DNA of 64,000 bases from Eubacteriaceae bacterium. GTDB lineage: Bacteria > Bacillota > Clostridia > Eubacteriales > Anaerofustaceae. The notes beneath the pieces are model-generated. The model was not told where the DNA came from, made no database searches, and was given only the letters and a program-made list of their open reading frames with translations. Made by a program: the position numbers and the translations under genes. The stretch is taken from positions 1-64,000 of the forward strand of contig WRIY01000010.1 in NCBI GenBank assembly GCA_009782515.1, given 5' to 3'. Below, piece after piece: positions 8,412 to 16,942 of the stretch; within the stretch, counting starts at the first letter, position 1; each line of letters starts with the position of its first letter.

Positions 8412-8442
8412 AAAAAACAGCTTGACATTCAGGCTGTTTTTT
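8412..8442 (+). terminator. Intrinsic terminator of the DUF1540 gene
   Basis: Ten-base stem AAAAAACAGC/GCTGTTTTTT with an 11-base loop. The A-rich 5' arm means it could work in both directions. The loop contains TTGACA (8422-8427), the probable -35 box of the infC operon. Confidence 0.75.
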
Positions 8443-8450
8443 GCTATTCT
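8422..8450 (+). promoter_or_regulatory. Probable infC operon promoter inside the terminator
   Basis: A perfect -35 TTGACA (8422-8427) is separated by 17 bases from TATTCT (8445-8450), which matches four of six -10 positions. This would start transcription near 8457 and give a leader of about 155 bases before infC. Confidence 0.55.
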
Positions 8451-8612
8451 GGCATACAGCAAAGAAGAAGGTTGCTTCTCACCCTACGGCTAGCGCCCAT
8501 GGGTTAATAAGGCTTCGTGATTATTTTTAATTTTAGAAGATTATTTGAGTTGCAATTACAGCAGCTCATTTTTTATGGCAGTTCTCTCGCTCTAAAAATA
8601 CGGAGGTGACTT
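8451..8612 (+). promoter_or_regulatory. infC-rpmI-rplT leader with attenuator
   Basis: The leader contains GAAGAAGGTTGCTTC and other short dyads, then a seven-base stem GAGTTGC/GCAGCTC (8548-8554 with 8562-8568, one G-T pair) followed by ATTTTTT, a good intrinsic terminator before the infC ribosome site. In Bacillus the same operon is repressed by ribosomal protein L20 through a leader terminator (L20 leader). The position and layout suggest the same logic here. I did not match the Rfam consensus base by base. Confidence 0.5.
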
Positions 8613-9128
8613 ATAAAAGAGTTTCAGATTAACGGACAGATTCGTGACAAGGAATTGCGGGTGATCGATGAAAACGGCCAGATGCTTGGCGTTATGCCAC
8701 TTGCGGAAGCTATGGGCTTAGCCCAGGAAAAGGAGCTAGACTTAGTTAAGGTTTCTCCCGAAGCAAAGCCGCCAGTATGCAAAATAATGGATTATGGCAA
8801 GTTTCGCTATGAGCAAAATAGAAGAAAGAAAGACACAAAGAAGAACCAGAAGGTTGTTACGATTAAGGAAGTCCGTACCTCTGTGCGCGTTCAAGACCAT
8901 GATTTGCAGGTAAAAGTTAAAAACATACAGAAATTCATCTCAGAAGGCGACAAAGTAAAAGTTTCTGTTCGCTTTAGGGGAAGAGAGATGGTCTACATCG
9001 AAAAGGGCAAAGACCTTCTATTGCGCATCAAGGATATGGTTGGCGAAGACTGCATCATAGAAAAGGCTCCAAAAGCAGAAGGGCGAAACTATGTGATGTA
9101 CCTAGCCCCCAAAAAACAGCAAAGCTAG
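8613..9128 (+). CDS. infC: Translation initiation factor IF-3, probable AUA start
   Basis: IF-3 binds the 30S subunit, keeps subunits apart and rejects non-AUG starts. The conserved N-terminus INGQIRDKELRVID begins upstream of any ATG, GTG or TTG; the first such codon (TTG 8655) would cut off part of it. An in-frame stop lies at 8607-8609. GGAGG at 8602-8606 is six bases before ATA at 8613, so ATA is the best start. ATT at 8628 is too far away. This gives 171 residues, normal for the family. In E. coli infC uses AUU and IF-3 represses itself through it, and AUA would allow the same control. Confidence 0.85.
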   Translation: MKEFQINGQIRDKELRVIDENGQMLGVMPLAEAMGLAQEKELDLVKVSPEAKPPVCKIMDYGKFRYEQNRRKKDTKKNQKVVTIKEVRTSVRVQDHDLQVKVKNIQKFISEGDKVKVSVRFRGREMVYIEKGKDLLLRIKDMVGEDCIIEKAPKAEGRNYVMYLAPKKQQS

Positions 9129-9149
9129 AGACAGTGGAGGAATTAGCTC

Positions 9150-9350
9150 ATGCCTAAAATGAAATCGCATCGAGGCGCTTCAAAACGGTTTCGAGTAAAG
9201 AAATCAGGCATCATTAAAAGATCAAGCGCTTACAAAAACCACATGCTAAACAAAAAAGCGCAAAAAAGAAAAAGAAGGCTTCGCAAAGGCAGCGTGCTCT
9301 CAAAGCCTGACGCAAAGAGGCTCAGATTTATTATAGCTAACAAAAAGTAG
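9150..9350 (+). CDS. rpmI: 50S ribosomal protein L35
   Basis: 66-residue, highly basic ribosomal protein in the standard infC-rpmI-rplT order. The start [16 protein letters not shown] and the motif [16 protein letters not shown] are typical of L35. A GGAGG site precedes the ATG. It is 21 bases after infC and 9 before rplT. Confidence 0.97.
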   Translation: MPKMKSHRGASKRFRVKKSGIIKRSSAYKNHMLNKKAQKRKRRLRKGSVLSKPDAKRLRFIIANKK

Positions 9351-9359
9351 GAGGCGGCA

Positions 9360-9716
9360 ATGGCTAGAGTAAAAAGGGGAACAACCAAGAAAAGAAGGCA
9401 CAAGAAAATCCTAAAATTGGCCAAAGGCTACTACGGCGCCAGATCGCGTTTGTACCGACCGGCAAACGAAGCTGTAATGAGGGCTTTAAGGAGCCAGTAT
9501 ATAGGAAGAAAACAGCGCAAGAGAGATATGCGCTCTTTATGGATAGCGAGAATTAACGCAGCTGCCCGCCTTAATGACATCAGCTATTCAAGGCTGATAG
9601 ACGGGCTCAAAAAATCAGGAATTGAAATAGACAGAAAAATACTCGCTGACGTTGCAATGAACGATGCTGTGTCGTTTGCAAAGCTTGCAGATACGGCAAA
9701 AGCAGCCTTAAGCTAA
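9360..9716 (+). CDS. rplT: 50S ribosomal protein L20
   Basis: 118 residues, standard length. [29 protein letters not shown] and the central [10 protein letters not shown] are the usual L20 sequences. It binds 23S rRNA early in 50S assembly and, in Bacillus, represses its own operon through the leader. A GGAGG site precedes the start. A terminator follows directly. Confidence 0.97.
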   Translation: MARVKRGTTKKRRHKKILKLAKGYYGARSRLYRPANEAVMRALRSQYIGRKQRKRDMRSLWIARINAAARLNDISYSRLIDGLKKSGIEIDRKILADVAMNDAVSFAKLADTAKAALS

Positions 9717-9722
9717 TAAAAC

Positions 9723-9747
9723 AAGGCCCGGCAAAGGCCTTTTTTTA
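9723..9747 (+). terminator. Terminator of the infC-rpmI-rplT operon
   Basis: Stem AAGGCC/GGCCTT with a seven-base loop followed by seven T. Confidence 0.85.
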
Positions 9748-9752
9748 ATGCA

Positions 9753-9867
9753 ATCCGCAAGAATTCCCCCGCTTCAAAAGCCAAAGTCGTTAAGCAGCGA
9801 GATGAATTGCGGTTATTTCGAAACATTGGCGCACACCACAAGCGCGGAGTTCGCTGCGAAAGCGGTG
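9753..9867 (+). repeat. IS200/IS605-related 115-nt structured repeat, copy A
   Basis: Begins ATCCGCAAGAATTCCCCCGC and ends GCGAAAGCGGTG. Its reverse complement recurs at 30548-30670 with long identical blocks (TTATTTCGAAACATTGGCGCAC; CCGCAAGAATTCCCCCGCTT). The first half can fold: CCGCAAGAATTC against GAATTGCGG. Its ends resemble the right-end hairpin of the adjacent element (11436-11486). It lies between rplT and the tnpA remnant, where the element's left end would be. Confidence 0.7.
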
Positions 9868-9997
9868 TAAAAGCGGCTGCAGAGCGCGCCGCCGCTGTTT
9901 CTCTTTTCTTTTCTGTATAAACATGGTATAATTTAGCATAATATAGCATAAAAGGCTAAATATTGACGATACTAGAGAGCACCAATCATTCAACATA

Positions 9998-10240
9998 ATG
10001 CTGCGCTGCCAGCTTGTTCTTGCCGCAAAGTATATGAAAAAAGCTATAGGCAGCCGGGTTTTCGCAATATTCGAGCGCTTTGCCCCAAATTATACAAACG
10101 CTCTTCTCGAATTGGGCTTCGAAAGCGTTCATATCATCGCTTTATTTGGCGTGCGCCCCAAAACTGAAACCAACAAGCTCGGCGGGGCTCCGCCGGCTGC
10201 TCTGCGCAAGCATATTGAAAGCCAGGGCGAGCGGCAATGA
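9998..10240 (+). pseudogene. tnpA: tnpA remnant, IS200-type Y1 (HUH) transposase
   Basis: An 80-residue frame keeps pieces of the Y1 transposase: KYMKKAIGSRVFAIFERFAPNY, then GFESVHIIALF in place of the HUH motif (usual DHIHILF; first His lost), PKTETNK, then a jump to GGAPPAALRKHIESQGE. About 50 residues between PKTETNK and GGAPP are missing. The catalytic Tyr of the C-terminal YIExQ is His. It ends in ATGA shared with tnpB. Confidence 0.7.
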
Positions 10241-11353
10241 AATGCCATAAAGCCTTCCAGTTCAGAATGCAGCCTAACAAAGAGCAGCAACCCTCATTTC
10301 CAAAACCTTCGAGTGCGCGCGCTTTGTCTATAACAAAATGCTTGCAGACAAGATTGCTTATTATAAGCTGCACGGGGAAATGCTTCGCATCACGCCTGCC
10401 GCGTACAAAGGCGAATTTGAGTGGCTAAGGGAAGTGGACAGCCTGGCCCTTTGCAGCGAGCAGCGGTTTCTTGAAGGGGCCTTCAAAAGGTTTTTTGAAA
10501 GCGCGTCTGTGGGCTTTCCAAAGTTCAAGGCCAAACGCTCTGACAGGCAGTCGTATACAACCAATGCTGTGAACAATAACATCCGAATAGAGGGCAGGCA
10601 TCTTGTGCTCCCCAAGCTTGGCAAGGTTAGGATTCGCCAGCACAGGCAGATTCCTGAAGGCTATAGGCTTAAGTCAGCGGCAGTAAGCCGCGACAGCACA
10701 GGGGCTTTCTATGTTTCCCTTCTGTTCGAGTATGAATCTGAAGCGGCAGAAATGGCTCCAGAAGATATACAAAGCATTATTGGCTTAGACTTCTCAATGC
10801 CAGAGCTGTACATAACAAGCGAAGGCGAGAGCGCTGAATATCCGAAATATTTCAGAGCCTCAGAAAAAAAGATAGCAAAGCTGCAAAGAGAGCTGTCTTT
10901 GAAAGAAAAGGGAAGCAGCAATTACATAAAAAAGAAGGCACAGATAGCCAAAGCCCACAAGAAAGCAGCATGCCAGAGAAAAGATTTTCTGCATAAACGA
11001 TCTAGGAAGATAGCCAATTCCTATGATTGCGCAGCCATAGAGGATTTAAACATGCATGCGATGGCCCAGGCGCTTAACTTTGGCAAATCTGTTTCTGACG
11101 CTGGCTGGGGAATGTTTATACGCTTTCTAAAGTACAAGCTGGAGGATCAGGGAAAGATCCTCGCAAAAGTGGGCAAATGGTACCCGTCAAGCAAAACCTG
11201 CTCTGTATGCGGGGCAGTGAAAAAAGAGCTTGGCCTGTCAGAGCGAACATATGCATGCGAGTGCTGCGGAAGCGTTATGGACAGAGACGCGATGCAGCCA
11301 TCAACATAAAAAACGAGGCTAAGCGAATGCTTGGCATACAAAAAGCAATATAG
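10237..11353 (+). pseudogene. tnpB: tnpB with two frameshifts (RuvC-like RNA-guided nuclease family)
   Basis: The N-terminal MKCHKAFQFRMQPNKEQQ is in one frame. One base is missing near 10291-10293, after which LISKTFECARFVYNKMLADK continues in another frame. The RuvC pieces follow: IIGLDFS (first Asp), AAIEDLN (Glu), the CSVCG...CECCG zinc ribbon and DRD (last Asp). A second one-base deletion near 11290 moves the end AAINIKNEAKRMLGIQKAI into the third frame, with a stop at 11351-11353. Apart from the two deletions all active-site residues are present, so the loss looks fairly recent. Confidence 0.85.
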
Positions 11354-11435
11354 CGCTGGTGAGCCAGCGCCATTGCCGTGGGGCCCACGGCATATGCCCG
11401 CGTATTGGGCCAAGGCTTTTGGCAGAGTATTCGGG

Positions 11436-11486
11436 AAGCCCCCGCTTCTAAGCAAGCGCGAGCGCTTGCGAAAGCGGTGGGAGCAG
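11436..11486 (+). repeat. Right-end hairpin of the IS200/IS605 element
   Basis: CCCCCGCTT pairs with AAGCGGTGGG around an inner perfect stem GCAAGCGC/GCGCTTGC with a GA loop. In this family the 3' end of tnpB and this hairpin form the scaffold of the omega RNA and the transposon end. GCGAAAGCGGTGGGAGCAG is shared exactly with the solo repeat at 30548-30670. The element ends one or two bases before the stop codon of the convergent channel gene. Confidence 0.65.
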
Positions 11487-11487
11487 G

Positions 11488-13566
11488 TCAATGGTTGCTA
11501 AAAACAATAAGCTTGTCTTCACTGCTAAGCTCAACATTTATCTTTGACTGGTCCCCTTCAAAAATGACCATCCCGCCATCGCTTTGAAAATAACCCAGCA
11601 CTAAAGCTTTGTTAGCGCTTGGGGAAGCTTTGTATACCGCTCGAATGAGATCAGCTGCTGTGCAGGCTTCCGGCACTTTGGCAAAGTACTCGCTTGCTTT
11701 CTTTACATAGAGCTCTTTTGTTACCCTTAGCGGCTCATCGTAAGTCAAAATATCATAGTAAAAGTCGAAAAGGGCTTCCTTTTCGCCAATTTGCTCTATG
11801 ATCTTGCTTAGGTAGCGATTGCTCAGCACGATGGTGTTAGCGCTAAAATTGCTGACAATATCATAGTTTTTGGGATTGAGAATCTCAACAACCAGGTTAA
11901 TGGCGCTATGGTCTTTCTCGGGATTGCTTTTTTTGTATTTATTAATGATGTCCTGGACCAATATGAGGTATGTGAGCACATCAGCGTCAATCTCATCGTC
12001 ATCTTCTGTATCATCAGAGAGTATCAGGATGCACCGGCTCTCATTGTTTGCCTGAACAAAATCATTTATTTCACTGCATATTATTGCCTTGTCAAACACA
12101 TCAGCCGCAACAGCCTTCTTCACACAAGGGTAATTGCTGTAGTAATCCTGGCTTTGCAGATACTCTTCGCTGTCAACAGCAACTATTTCCAGAATGTCAG
12201 CGCCGTTATCCTTCCATTCATTATTAAAGGAGTCAAATCCCTCCATAATTGCTTTGTTCTTGCTGTTATGGCCGAGTATGAGCACATGCTTGCCGCATAT
12301 TTTATAGCCCTCATTGATTTCAACTTCAATATCCTGGTTCCACGTTACGCTCTCAGCCTTTTTGATGCTTTGCTCACTGTTTGACATGCAAAAGCAATTT
12401 ACCGCTCCACCCCTGTCGCGGGATACAGCCAGCGGGATGGCCTTAAGGTGGGAGCCTAAAAAGCTTTCAACAAACTCCTCCTCTGTAATCTCGCCTGCAG
12501 CCGAGGCTTCGGAGTGAAATGAGGCTGCCCTATTGGAAAACAGCGCGCTGTAAACATTGTTGAGCTCCGGCATAATTGAAATCTGCGAAAAAATTTGCCC
12601 GAGGATATAGTCGATTGCTACAGGAATGACCTTCAGCTTGCCATCCAGCTCTTTATGGCTAATAATGGTTTCGATCAGCTCCAGAGTCCAGTCGTCTTCC
12701 ACCTCAACAACAACCTGCTGGCTTTGCTCAAGGCCTTCCTCCTGTGTAATCTGTATAACCTGCAGCAAGGTTTTTATCATTACTGCATCGCCCTTTTCCA
12801 TGTGTTCCGGATCGCTCTCGCGCTCGTGGTAGGTATTGGCATTGCTGAGGATAATCACGCTTTTAGCGCTTTCTATTGAAATATTGCTAAGCTGCTTAAG
12901 GGACCATGTATCGCCTTCGCGCACTATAACAGCAAGGTTGCTTTTAAAGCTGTTCTTTTTTCTGTAAATCCAGCGCTTTATAGCCCCCAAATGCTCGCTT
13001 GCTGCCATAACAAGCTCATTTTCTGTTTCAATAGTGTCAGAAAGCCTCTCATCGATATCGCTTAGAACGCCTTCCCTGTCATATTCGACCAAAATTACAA
13101 CTTTTTCTTTTGTATCTTTATAAAGAAGCTCGTTTACAATTTCTGCAGCGCGGGTATTCCAATTTAGAATGACTGTATGGTTTGATATATGCAGCTTTTT
13201 TGAGCTTGAGTCCGCATCTTCAATAAAGCTTGATATAAAGTCTGTCATATATCCGACAACAGCGCCTGTAAAGACTATCATGCCCAATACTACAATAGCA
13301 ACGCAAAACGCAACCAATAAGGCGCCTGTTTGGCCTATGTCTTCCACCACTACTTCCATGTAGCCTGAAATGAGCATGGTGACCGCATAATAAACGCAGC
13401 TCCAATAATCTGTAGCTTCAAGGTATGGCGGAGCCAGCCATGATATTATGAAAGCTGCAATGCTGATAAACAGGATATTTGCTGCCATTATTCCAACCAG
13501 TACAATCAGTTCCGGAGATATGGCTGTTCTTATGCTAATCCACTCTCTGATTTTGCGCATCGACAA
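11488..13566 (-). CDS. CASTOR/POLLUX-like ion channel with tandem RCK (TrkA-N-like) domains
   Basis: 692 residues. Two membrane helices (about 20-43 and 81-106) flank a pore segment (about 57-75, YYAVTMLISGYMEV). Two cytoplasmic nucleotide-binding-like regulatory units follow; the first starts HTVILNWNTRAAEIVNEL, the second HVLILGHNSKNKAIMEGF. The HTVILxW opening and the overall length fit bacterial relatives of the plant CASTOR/POLLUX channels better than classical K+ channels, and the pore lacks a TVGYGD filter. Ion selectivity cannot be read from the sequence. The gene stands alone; its stop codon abuts the end of the IS element. Confidence 0.65.
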   Translation of the reverse strand: MSMRKIREWISIRTAISPELIVLVGIMAANILFISIAAFIISWLAPPYLEATDYWSCVYYAVTMLISGYMEVVVEDIGQTGALLVAFCVAIVVLGMIVFTGAVVGYMTDFISSFIEDADSSSKKLHISNHTVILNWNTRAAEIVNELLYKDTKEKVVILVEYDREGVLSDIDERLSDTIETENELVMAASEHLGAIKRWIYRKKNSFKSNLAVIVREGDTWSLKQLSNISIESAKSVIILSNANTYHERESDPEHMEKGDAVMIKTLLQVIQITQEEGLEQSQQVVVEVEDDWTLELIETIISHKELDGKLKVIPVAIDYILGQIFSQISIMPELNNVYSALFSNRAASFHSEASAAGEITEEEFVESFLGSHLKAIPLAVSRDRGGAVNCFCMSNSEQSIKKAESVTWNQDIEVEINEGYKICGKHVLILGHNSKNKAIMEGFDSFNNEWKDNGADILEIVAVDSEEYLQSQDYYSNYPCVKKAVAADVFDKAIICSEINDFVQANNESRCILILSDDTEDDDEIDADVLTYLILVQDIINKYKKSNPEKDHSAINLVVEILNPKNYDIVSNFSANTIVLSNRYLSKIIEQIGEKEALFDFYYDILTYDEPLRVTKELYVKKASEYFAKVPEACTAADLIRAVYKASPSANKALVLGYFQSDGGMVIFEGDQSKINVELSSEDKLIVFSNH

Positions 13567-13824
13567 CTCCTGTGAGGGTATTCTTTTATGCTAAGAATAG
13601 CATAACCTATCGACAATTTCCCTCAAATTATACTAACTGGCGCTTTTCCATTATTTGTTTATCATAACTTTTTCATGCACGATTTCGCTAAACAAGCAGC
13701 ATAACCGCTCTTGCTTTTGAACACCAGTTCAACAGCAGCATCTGGCATTTATTGCGAATAAGCGCCAAATCATATATACTTGCGCCAAGAATGAAAATTT
13801 TGGCCATAATAAAGGAGGATTAAC

Positions 13825-14787
13825 ATGGCAAACTCAGATCTGCCCTTTGACATTAATCGATTTAAGGTGCATGAAGACCTTTTGCCAACAGTGCTTGTTG
13901 ACACAGGCGTTATACAAGCAGTAAGCAACGGCACATATACTAAAGACTGGGACAACCTGGAATGCGATGACCTGATGCAGGTTGAGCGCTACACGATTGA
14001 AGGATATAACAACCGTGAGCTTCCTATTGTTGCGTTTCGCAGAAAAGAGCTTGCCGGGCAAGAGCTGCCTGGCTATATATACTTGCACGGAGGCGGGTAC
14101 TGGTGCCCATGGGGCAGCGTGTGCCTTAGCATAGCAAAGCGAATTGCTTTGGATGTAGATTGCGCAATACTTGCAGTTGACTTTGCCCTCGCAAAAGAGC
14201 ACCCGTTCCCTGCAAGCGTTGAAGACACCTATATCGCTTCTGAATGGATATGGGAAAACGCGGAGATGCTCAAAATTAACAGGGAAAAAATCGCTATCGC
14301 AGGAGACAGCTCCGGAGCAAATCTTGCAGCAGCTGTATGCCAAATGGCAAGGGACAGGAAAAGCAAAGTAAAATTCTGCCTGCAGGCTCTGATGATCCCC
14401 GGCCTTGACAATACTTTTTCGCAAGAAAGCTACTTGCTGTATGATCAGCCGACGCATCCCGGGATTAATTCGAAAACTGTTGAGTATGTTTTTGAAATTT
14501 ACCTTAGAGACGGGATTCCTGAAGGAATGAAAGCATCGTACGCTGCGCCCCTTCAGGCAGAGTCGTTTGAAAACCTGCCTCCTGCATACATCGAAACTGC
14601 AGACTACGATCCAATGCGCGATGAAGGCATAGACTATGCAACCAACCTCACGCTTGCCGGAGTGCCGGCTACATTGGTGCAGACAAGGCGAACGCCCCAT
14701 ACATGGATGGGGGTTGAGTCCAGCTATACTGAAAAGTACAAAAAATTTCGCAGCGAATTTCTAAAAAAGGTCTTTTACGAAAGCTAA
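13825..14787 (+). CDS. Alpha/beta-hydrolase, hormone-sensitive-lipase-type esterase
   Basis: 320-residue carboxylic ester hydrolase. The oxyanion motif HGGG is at residues 88-91. The triad is Ser162 in GDSSG, Asp262 in YDPMRDEG and His292 in TPHTWMG. There is no signal peptide, so it is cytoplasmic. GGAGG precedes the ATG. It is a single gene; its natural substrate is unknown, and the family accepts short-chain acyl esters. Confidence 0.85.
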   Translation: MANSDLPFDINRFKVHEDLLPTVLVDTGVIQAVSNGTYTKDWDNLECDDLMQVERYTIEGYNNRELPIVAFRRKELAGQELPGYIYLHGGGYWCPWGSVCLSIAKRIALDVDCAILAVDFALAKEHPFPASVEDTYIASEWIWENAEMLKINREKIAIAGDSSGANLAAAVCQMARDRKSKVKFCLQALMIPGLDNTFSQESYLLYDQPTHPGINSKTVEYVFEIYLRDGIPEGMKASYAAPLQAESFENLPPAYIETADYDPMRDEGIDYATNLTLAGVPATLVQTRRTPHTWMGVESSYTEKYKKFRSEFLKKVFYES

Positions 14788-14853
14788 ACGGCCATGCTCA
14801 TTTGCATCATGGCAGCCTTCTTGCCGATTGCCCGGCCTCATTTGGCAGTGCAT

Positions 14854-15876
14854 TCATGTGGTTGACAAGCTGTCTTCGATGCGCTTTAGAATGCCGCTCT
14901 CATAATTTGACACTGTGCTTAAAGGGATTTTTCTCTGATCATAAGCAATAGAAATTGTTGCTTTTTGTTCATTAACAATCCCGACAAGGGCGCCAACCGG
15001 CTTTGCCAGGCTGCGAAGGGACGGGCTTTTCCCGACTGTTTCCCTCTTGCTTATTATCGCTGATGCGATTGAGCCAATCGATTGCCCGGCAAGGCCGGCC
15101 AGTTCAACATTTCCTTCGCTGGTAGCTACAACAGCGCTGCATTCGCAAACCTCAGCCGCAGCCTTGGCGAACACAGCCTGAACTAAAATTTCATCCGGCA
15201 CGCCGGGAAAAGCCTCAGCCAGGCTTTCTGCGGCGCGCTCAGGCAGCTCGGCGCCAAAGCTGTAGCTGCCTGCAAACCAGGAAGGCGCCATGAAGCGCTC
15301 AAGCGCCGAGGCAACGATAATGCCGACGAGCCCTCCCCCCAGCACATCGCTGGCATAATGCGCGCCAAGGTATACCCTGCTTATGCCGATTAAAATTGCC
15401 AAAACGCTGAATAGCGATATTGCGCCTAAGCGCACCCTTTTATTTTTGGCAAGCCTGTTTGCTATTATTGCGGCTGTAAAATATGCCGCAAAGTTTGCGC
15501 TGGCATGCCCGCTTGGATAGCTATAGCCGCTTTCCTGCACTATATGCAAAACATCCGGCCGCTCTCGTATGAAGAGCGCTTTTAGCGCTACACTGGCAAG
15601 CACTGCAATGCATGCTGCCAGAGCTATAGGAAGGCCGTATTGCTGCCTTGTCTTTGGCACAGCAAGCAGAGAAGCGCAGATTATAGACAGCGATAAAAAG
15701 GCCCCGAGCTCGGTTACAAAGAGCATGATGGCCGTATTAATTGGCGAAATATAGCTGCTTATGTACGAATATATAGCTGAATCGAATGAATCCAGCCCTC
15801 CATTTAGGGCGAAAATTGAAATAACTATGAATAAAACCATGAACGCTGCAATTGCTTTAAGCTGCATAGACTGCAA
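14854..15876 (-). CDS. PAP2-family membrane phosphatase with extra C-terminal domain
   Basis: Integral membrane acid phosphatase, probably acting on undecaprenyl diphosphate or other lipid phosphates. All three PAP2 motifs are present: K99-x6-RP107 (KALFIRERP), PSGH at 121-124 and SRVYLGAHYASD at 166-177. Six helices fill residues 1-200. The last 130 residues form a soluble domain (from ESLAEAFPGVPDEIL to the end, with VVATSEGNVELAGLAGQSIG) that I do not recognise and that is not part of ordinary PAP2 phosphatases of about 200 residues. It is convergent with the esterase gene. Confidence 0.82.
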   Translation of the reverse strand: MQSMQLKAIAAFMVLFIVISIFALNGGLDSFDSAIYSYISSYISPINTAIMLFVTELGAFLSLSIICASLLAVPKTRQQYGLPIALAACIAVLASVALKALFIRERPDVLHIVQESGYSYPSGHASANFAAYFTAAIIANRLAKNKRVRLGAISLFSVLAILIGISRVYLGAHYASDVLGGGLVGIIVASALERFMAPSWFAGSYSFGAELPERAAESLAEAFPGVPDEILVQAVFAKAAAEVCECSAVVATSEGNVELAGLAGQSIGSIASAIISKRETVGKSPSLRSLAKPVGALVGIVNEQKATISIAYDQRKIPLSTVSNYESGILKRIEDSLSTT

Positions 15877-16031
15877 ATCCCCAAAAATATATAATATAAA
15901 TAGTATATCATTCTGAATGCCTTTTGGGGCATCAGCCCCATCTGATATTGGCTATTTTTGTCTATCTTGTTGTTTTCATTAAGTTGTGCAAGAGACAAAA
16001 ATTGGCACTCTCCCCTGCCTGATAAATATAT

Positions 16032-16048
16032 ACTAGCTAACAGCTAGT
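16032..16048 (+). promoter_or_regulatory. Dyad upstream of the methyltransferase
   Basis: Perfect seven-base inverted repeat ACTAGCT-AAC-AGCTAGT located 25 bases before the ATG at 16074. It could be an operator or a short hairpin. No regulator can be assigned. Confidence 0.35.
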
Positions 16049-16073
16049 CCAATGAGCATCAAATGGGGTTTTT

Positions 16074-16910
16074 ATGGCAAATCCACAAGCACTGATAAGT
16101 GCATGGGAAGGCGCGTTCCGAACAGGAACAAGAAAGCAGGCTTTAGAGAGAAATACAAAGCTAATCGAATATTATGACTACATAGCCAGATCGCAGGCTG
16201 AAGTTAGCCTAAGGCTTAACGATACTGCAAAGCTTGCTGCTAAAGCATGGCAAGAGTTTGGCATCGGCAAAAATGGCACAGCCCTGGATGTAGGGTGTGG
16301 CGGGGGGGACGCAGCCATTGAGCTTTCAAAGCATGCAAAGAGCGTCACAGCGATTGACATGAGCAGCGGGATGATAGAAATGGCCAAAAAAAGAGGTAGC
16401 GCCCTTGGCATCGACAGCATAAAGTATAAAGAGGCAATGTGGGAAGCATACGAGCCGGCTATGCCATTTTCAATGGGCTTTTCAGCAATGTGCCCGGCTA
16501 TATGCACGATTGAGGACATTCTGAAACTCGAAGCCAGCGCAGAAAAAGGCGCTGCCATCGTAACTGTTGGAAACAGATCAGACACAGGCATAAGAAATGA
16601 ATTAAGGGCATATATAACAGATCAGCCTTTGCCTGGCATGATGGCTGAAGGGATTCTTCTCTACAACATGCTATACTCCATTAAAAGAAGCCCAAATGCA
16701 ATCCACATGCGCCACCGCTCTGAGTCGCGCCTGCTTGCACAAGCTGCAATAGAGCGCTACTGCCTGTATTACAAGTGCTATGGCTTTACAGATTCTGCTA
16801 CTTCTTCCAAAGTTGCAGATTTCATTAATGCTAATGCAAAAGACGGTATATGGGCGGAAAGTGTCGATATAGAATATATAATGGTATATTGGGTGCCGCA
16901 TCATTACTAG
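16074..16910 (+). CDS. Class I SAM-dependent methyltransferase
   Basis: 278 residues. The SAM-binding motif I ALDVGCGGG is at residues 70-78, followed by the acidic end of strand 2 in SVTAIDMSSGMIEMAKKRG. The C-terminal half shows no domain I can name. It has the same length and general layout as the methyltransferase inside the importer operon (49198-50034), so they may be distant paralogues. The substrate is unknown. The TPR gene follows 32 bases later. Confidence 0.75.
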   Translation: MANPQALISAWEGAFRTGTRKQALERNTKLIEYYDYIARSQAEVSLRLNDTAKLAAKAWQEFGIGKNGTALDVGCGGGDAAIELSKHAKSVTAIDMSSGMIEMAKKRGSALGIDSIKYKEAMWEAYEPAMPFSMGFSAMCPAICTIEDILKLEASAEKGAAIVTVGNRSDTGIRNELRAYITDQPLPGMMAEGILLYNMLYSIKRSPNAIHMRHRSESRLLAQAAIERYCLYYKCYGFTDSATSSKVADFINANAKDGIWAESVDIEYIMVYWVPHHY

Positions 16911-16942
16911 CGGCTATAGATTATTTGAAAGGATATATGGCT

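Larger units (their letters stand above)
9753..11486 (+). mobile_element. Decayed IS200/IS605-family element (tnpA and tnpB both broken)
   Basis: A tnpA remnant overlaps tnpB by ATGA, the normal order for this family, and the right end carries the family's C-rich hairpin. TnpA has an internal deletion and lost catalytic residues; TnpB has two one-base deletions. It therefore cannot move on its own, nor make an intact RNA-guided TnpB nuclease. The left limit is uncertain and was set at repeat copy A. Confidence 0.7.

Noticed and set aside
8022-8507. Long Ala/Gln/His-rich frames overlapping the DUF1540 gene on both strands
   Set aside because: Shadow frames of the Ser/Gly repeat codons; the Cys-rich DUF1540 frame with its ribosome site is the real one.
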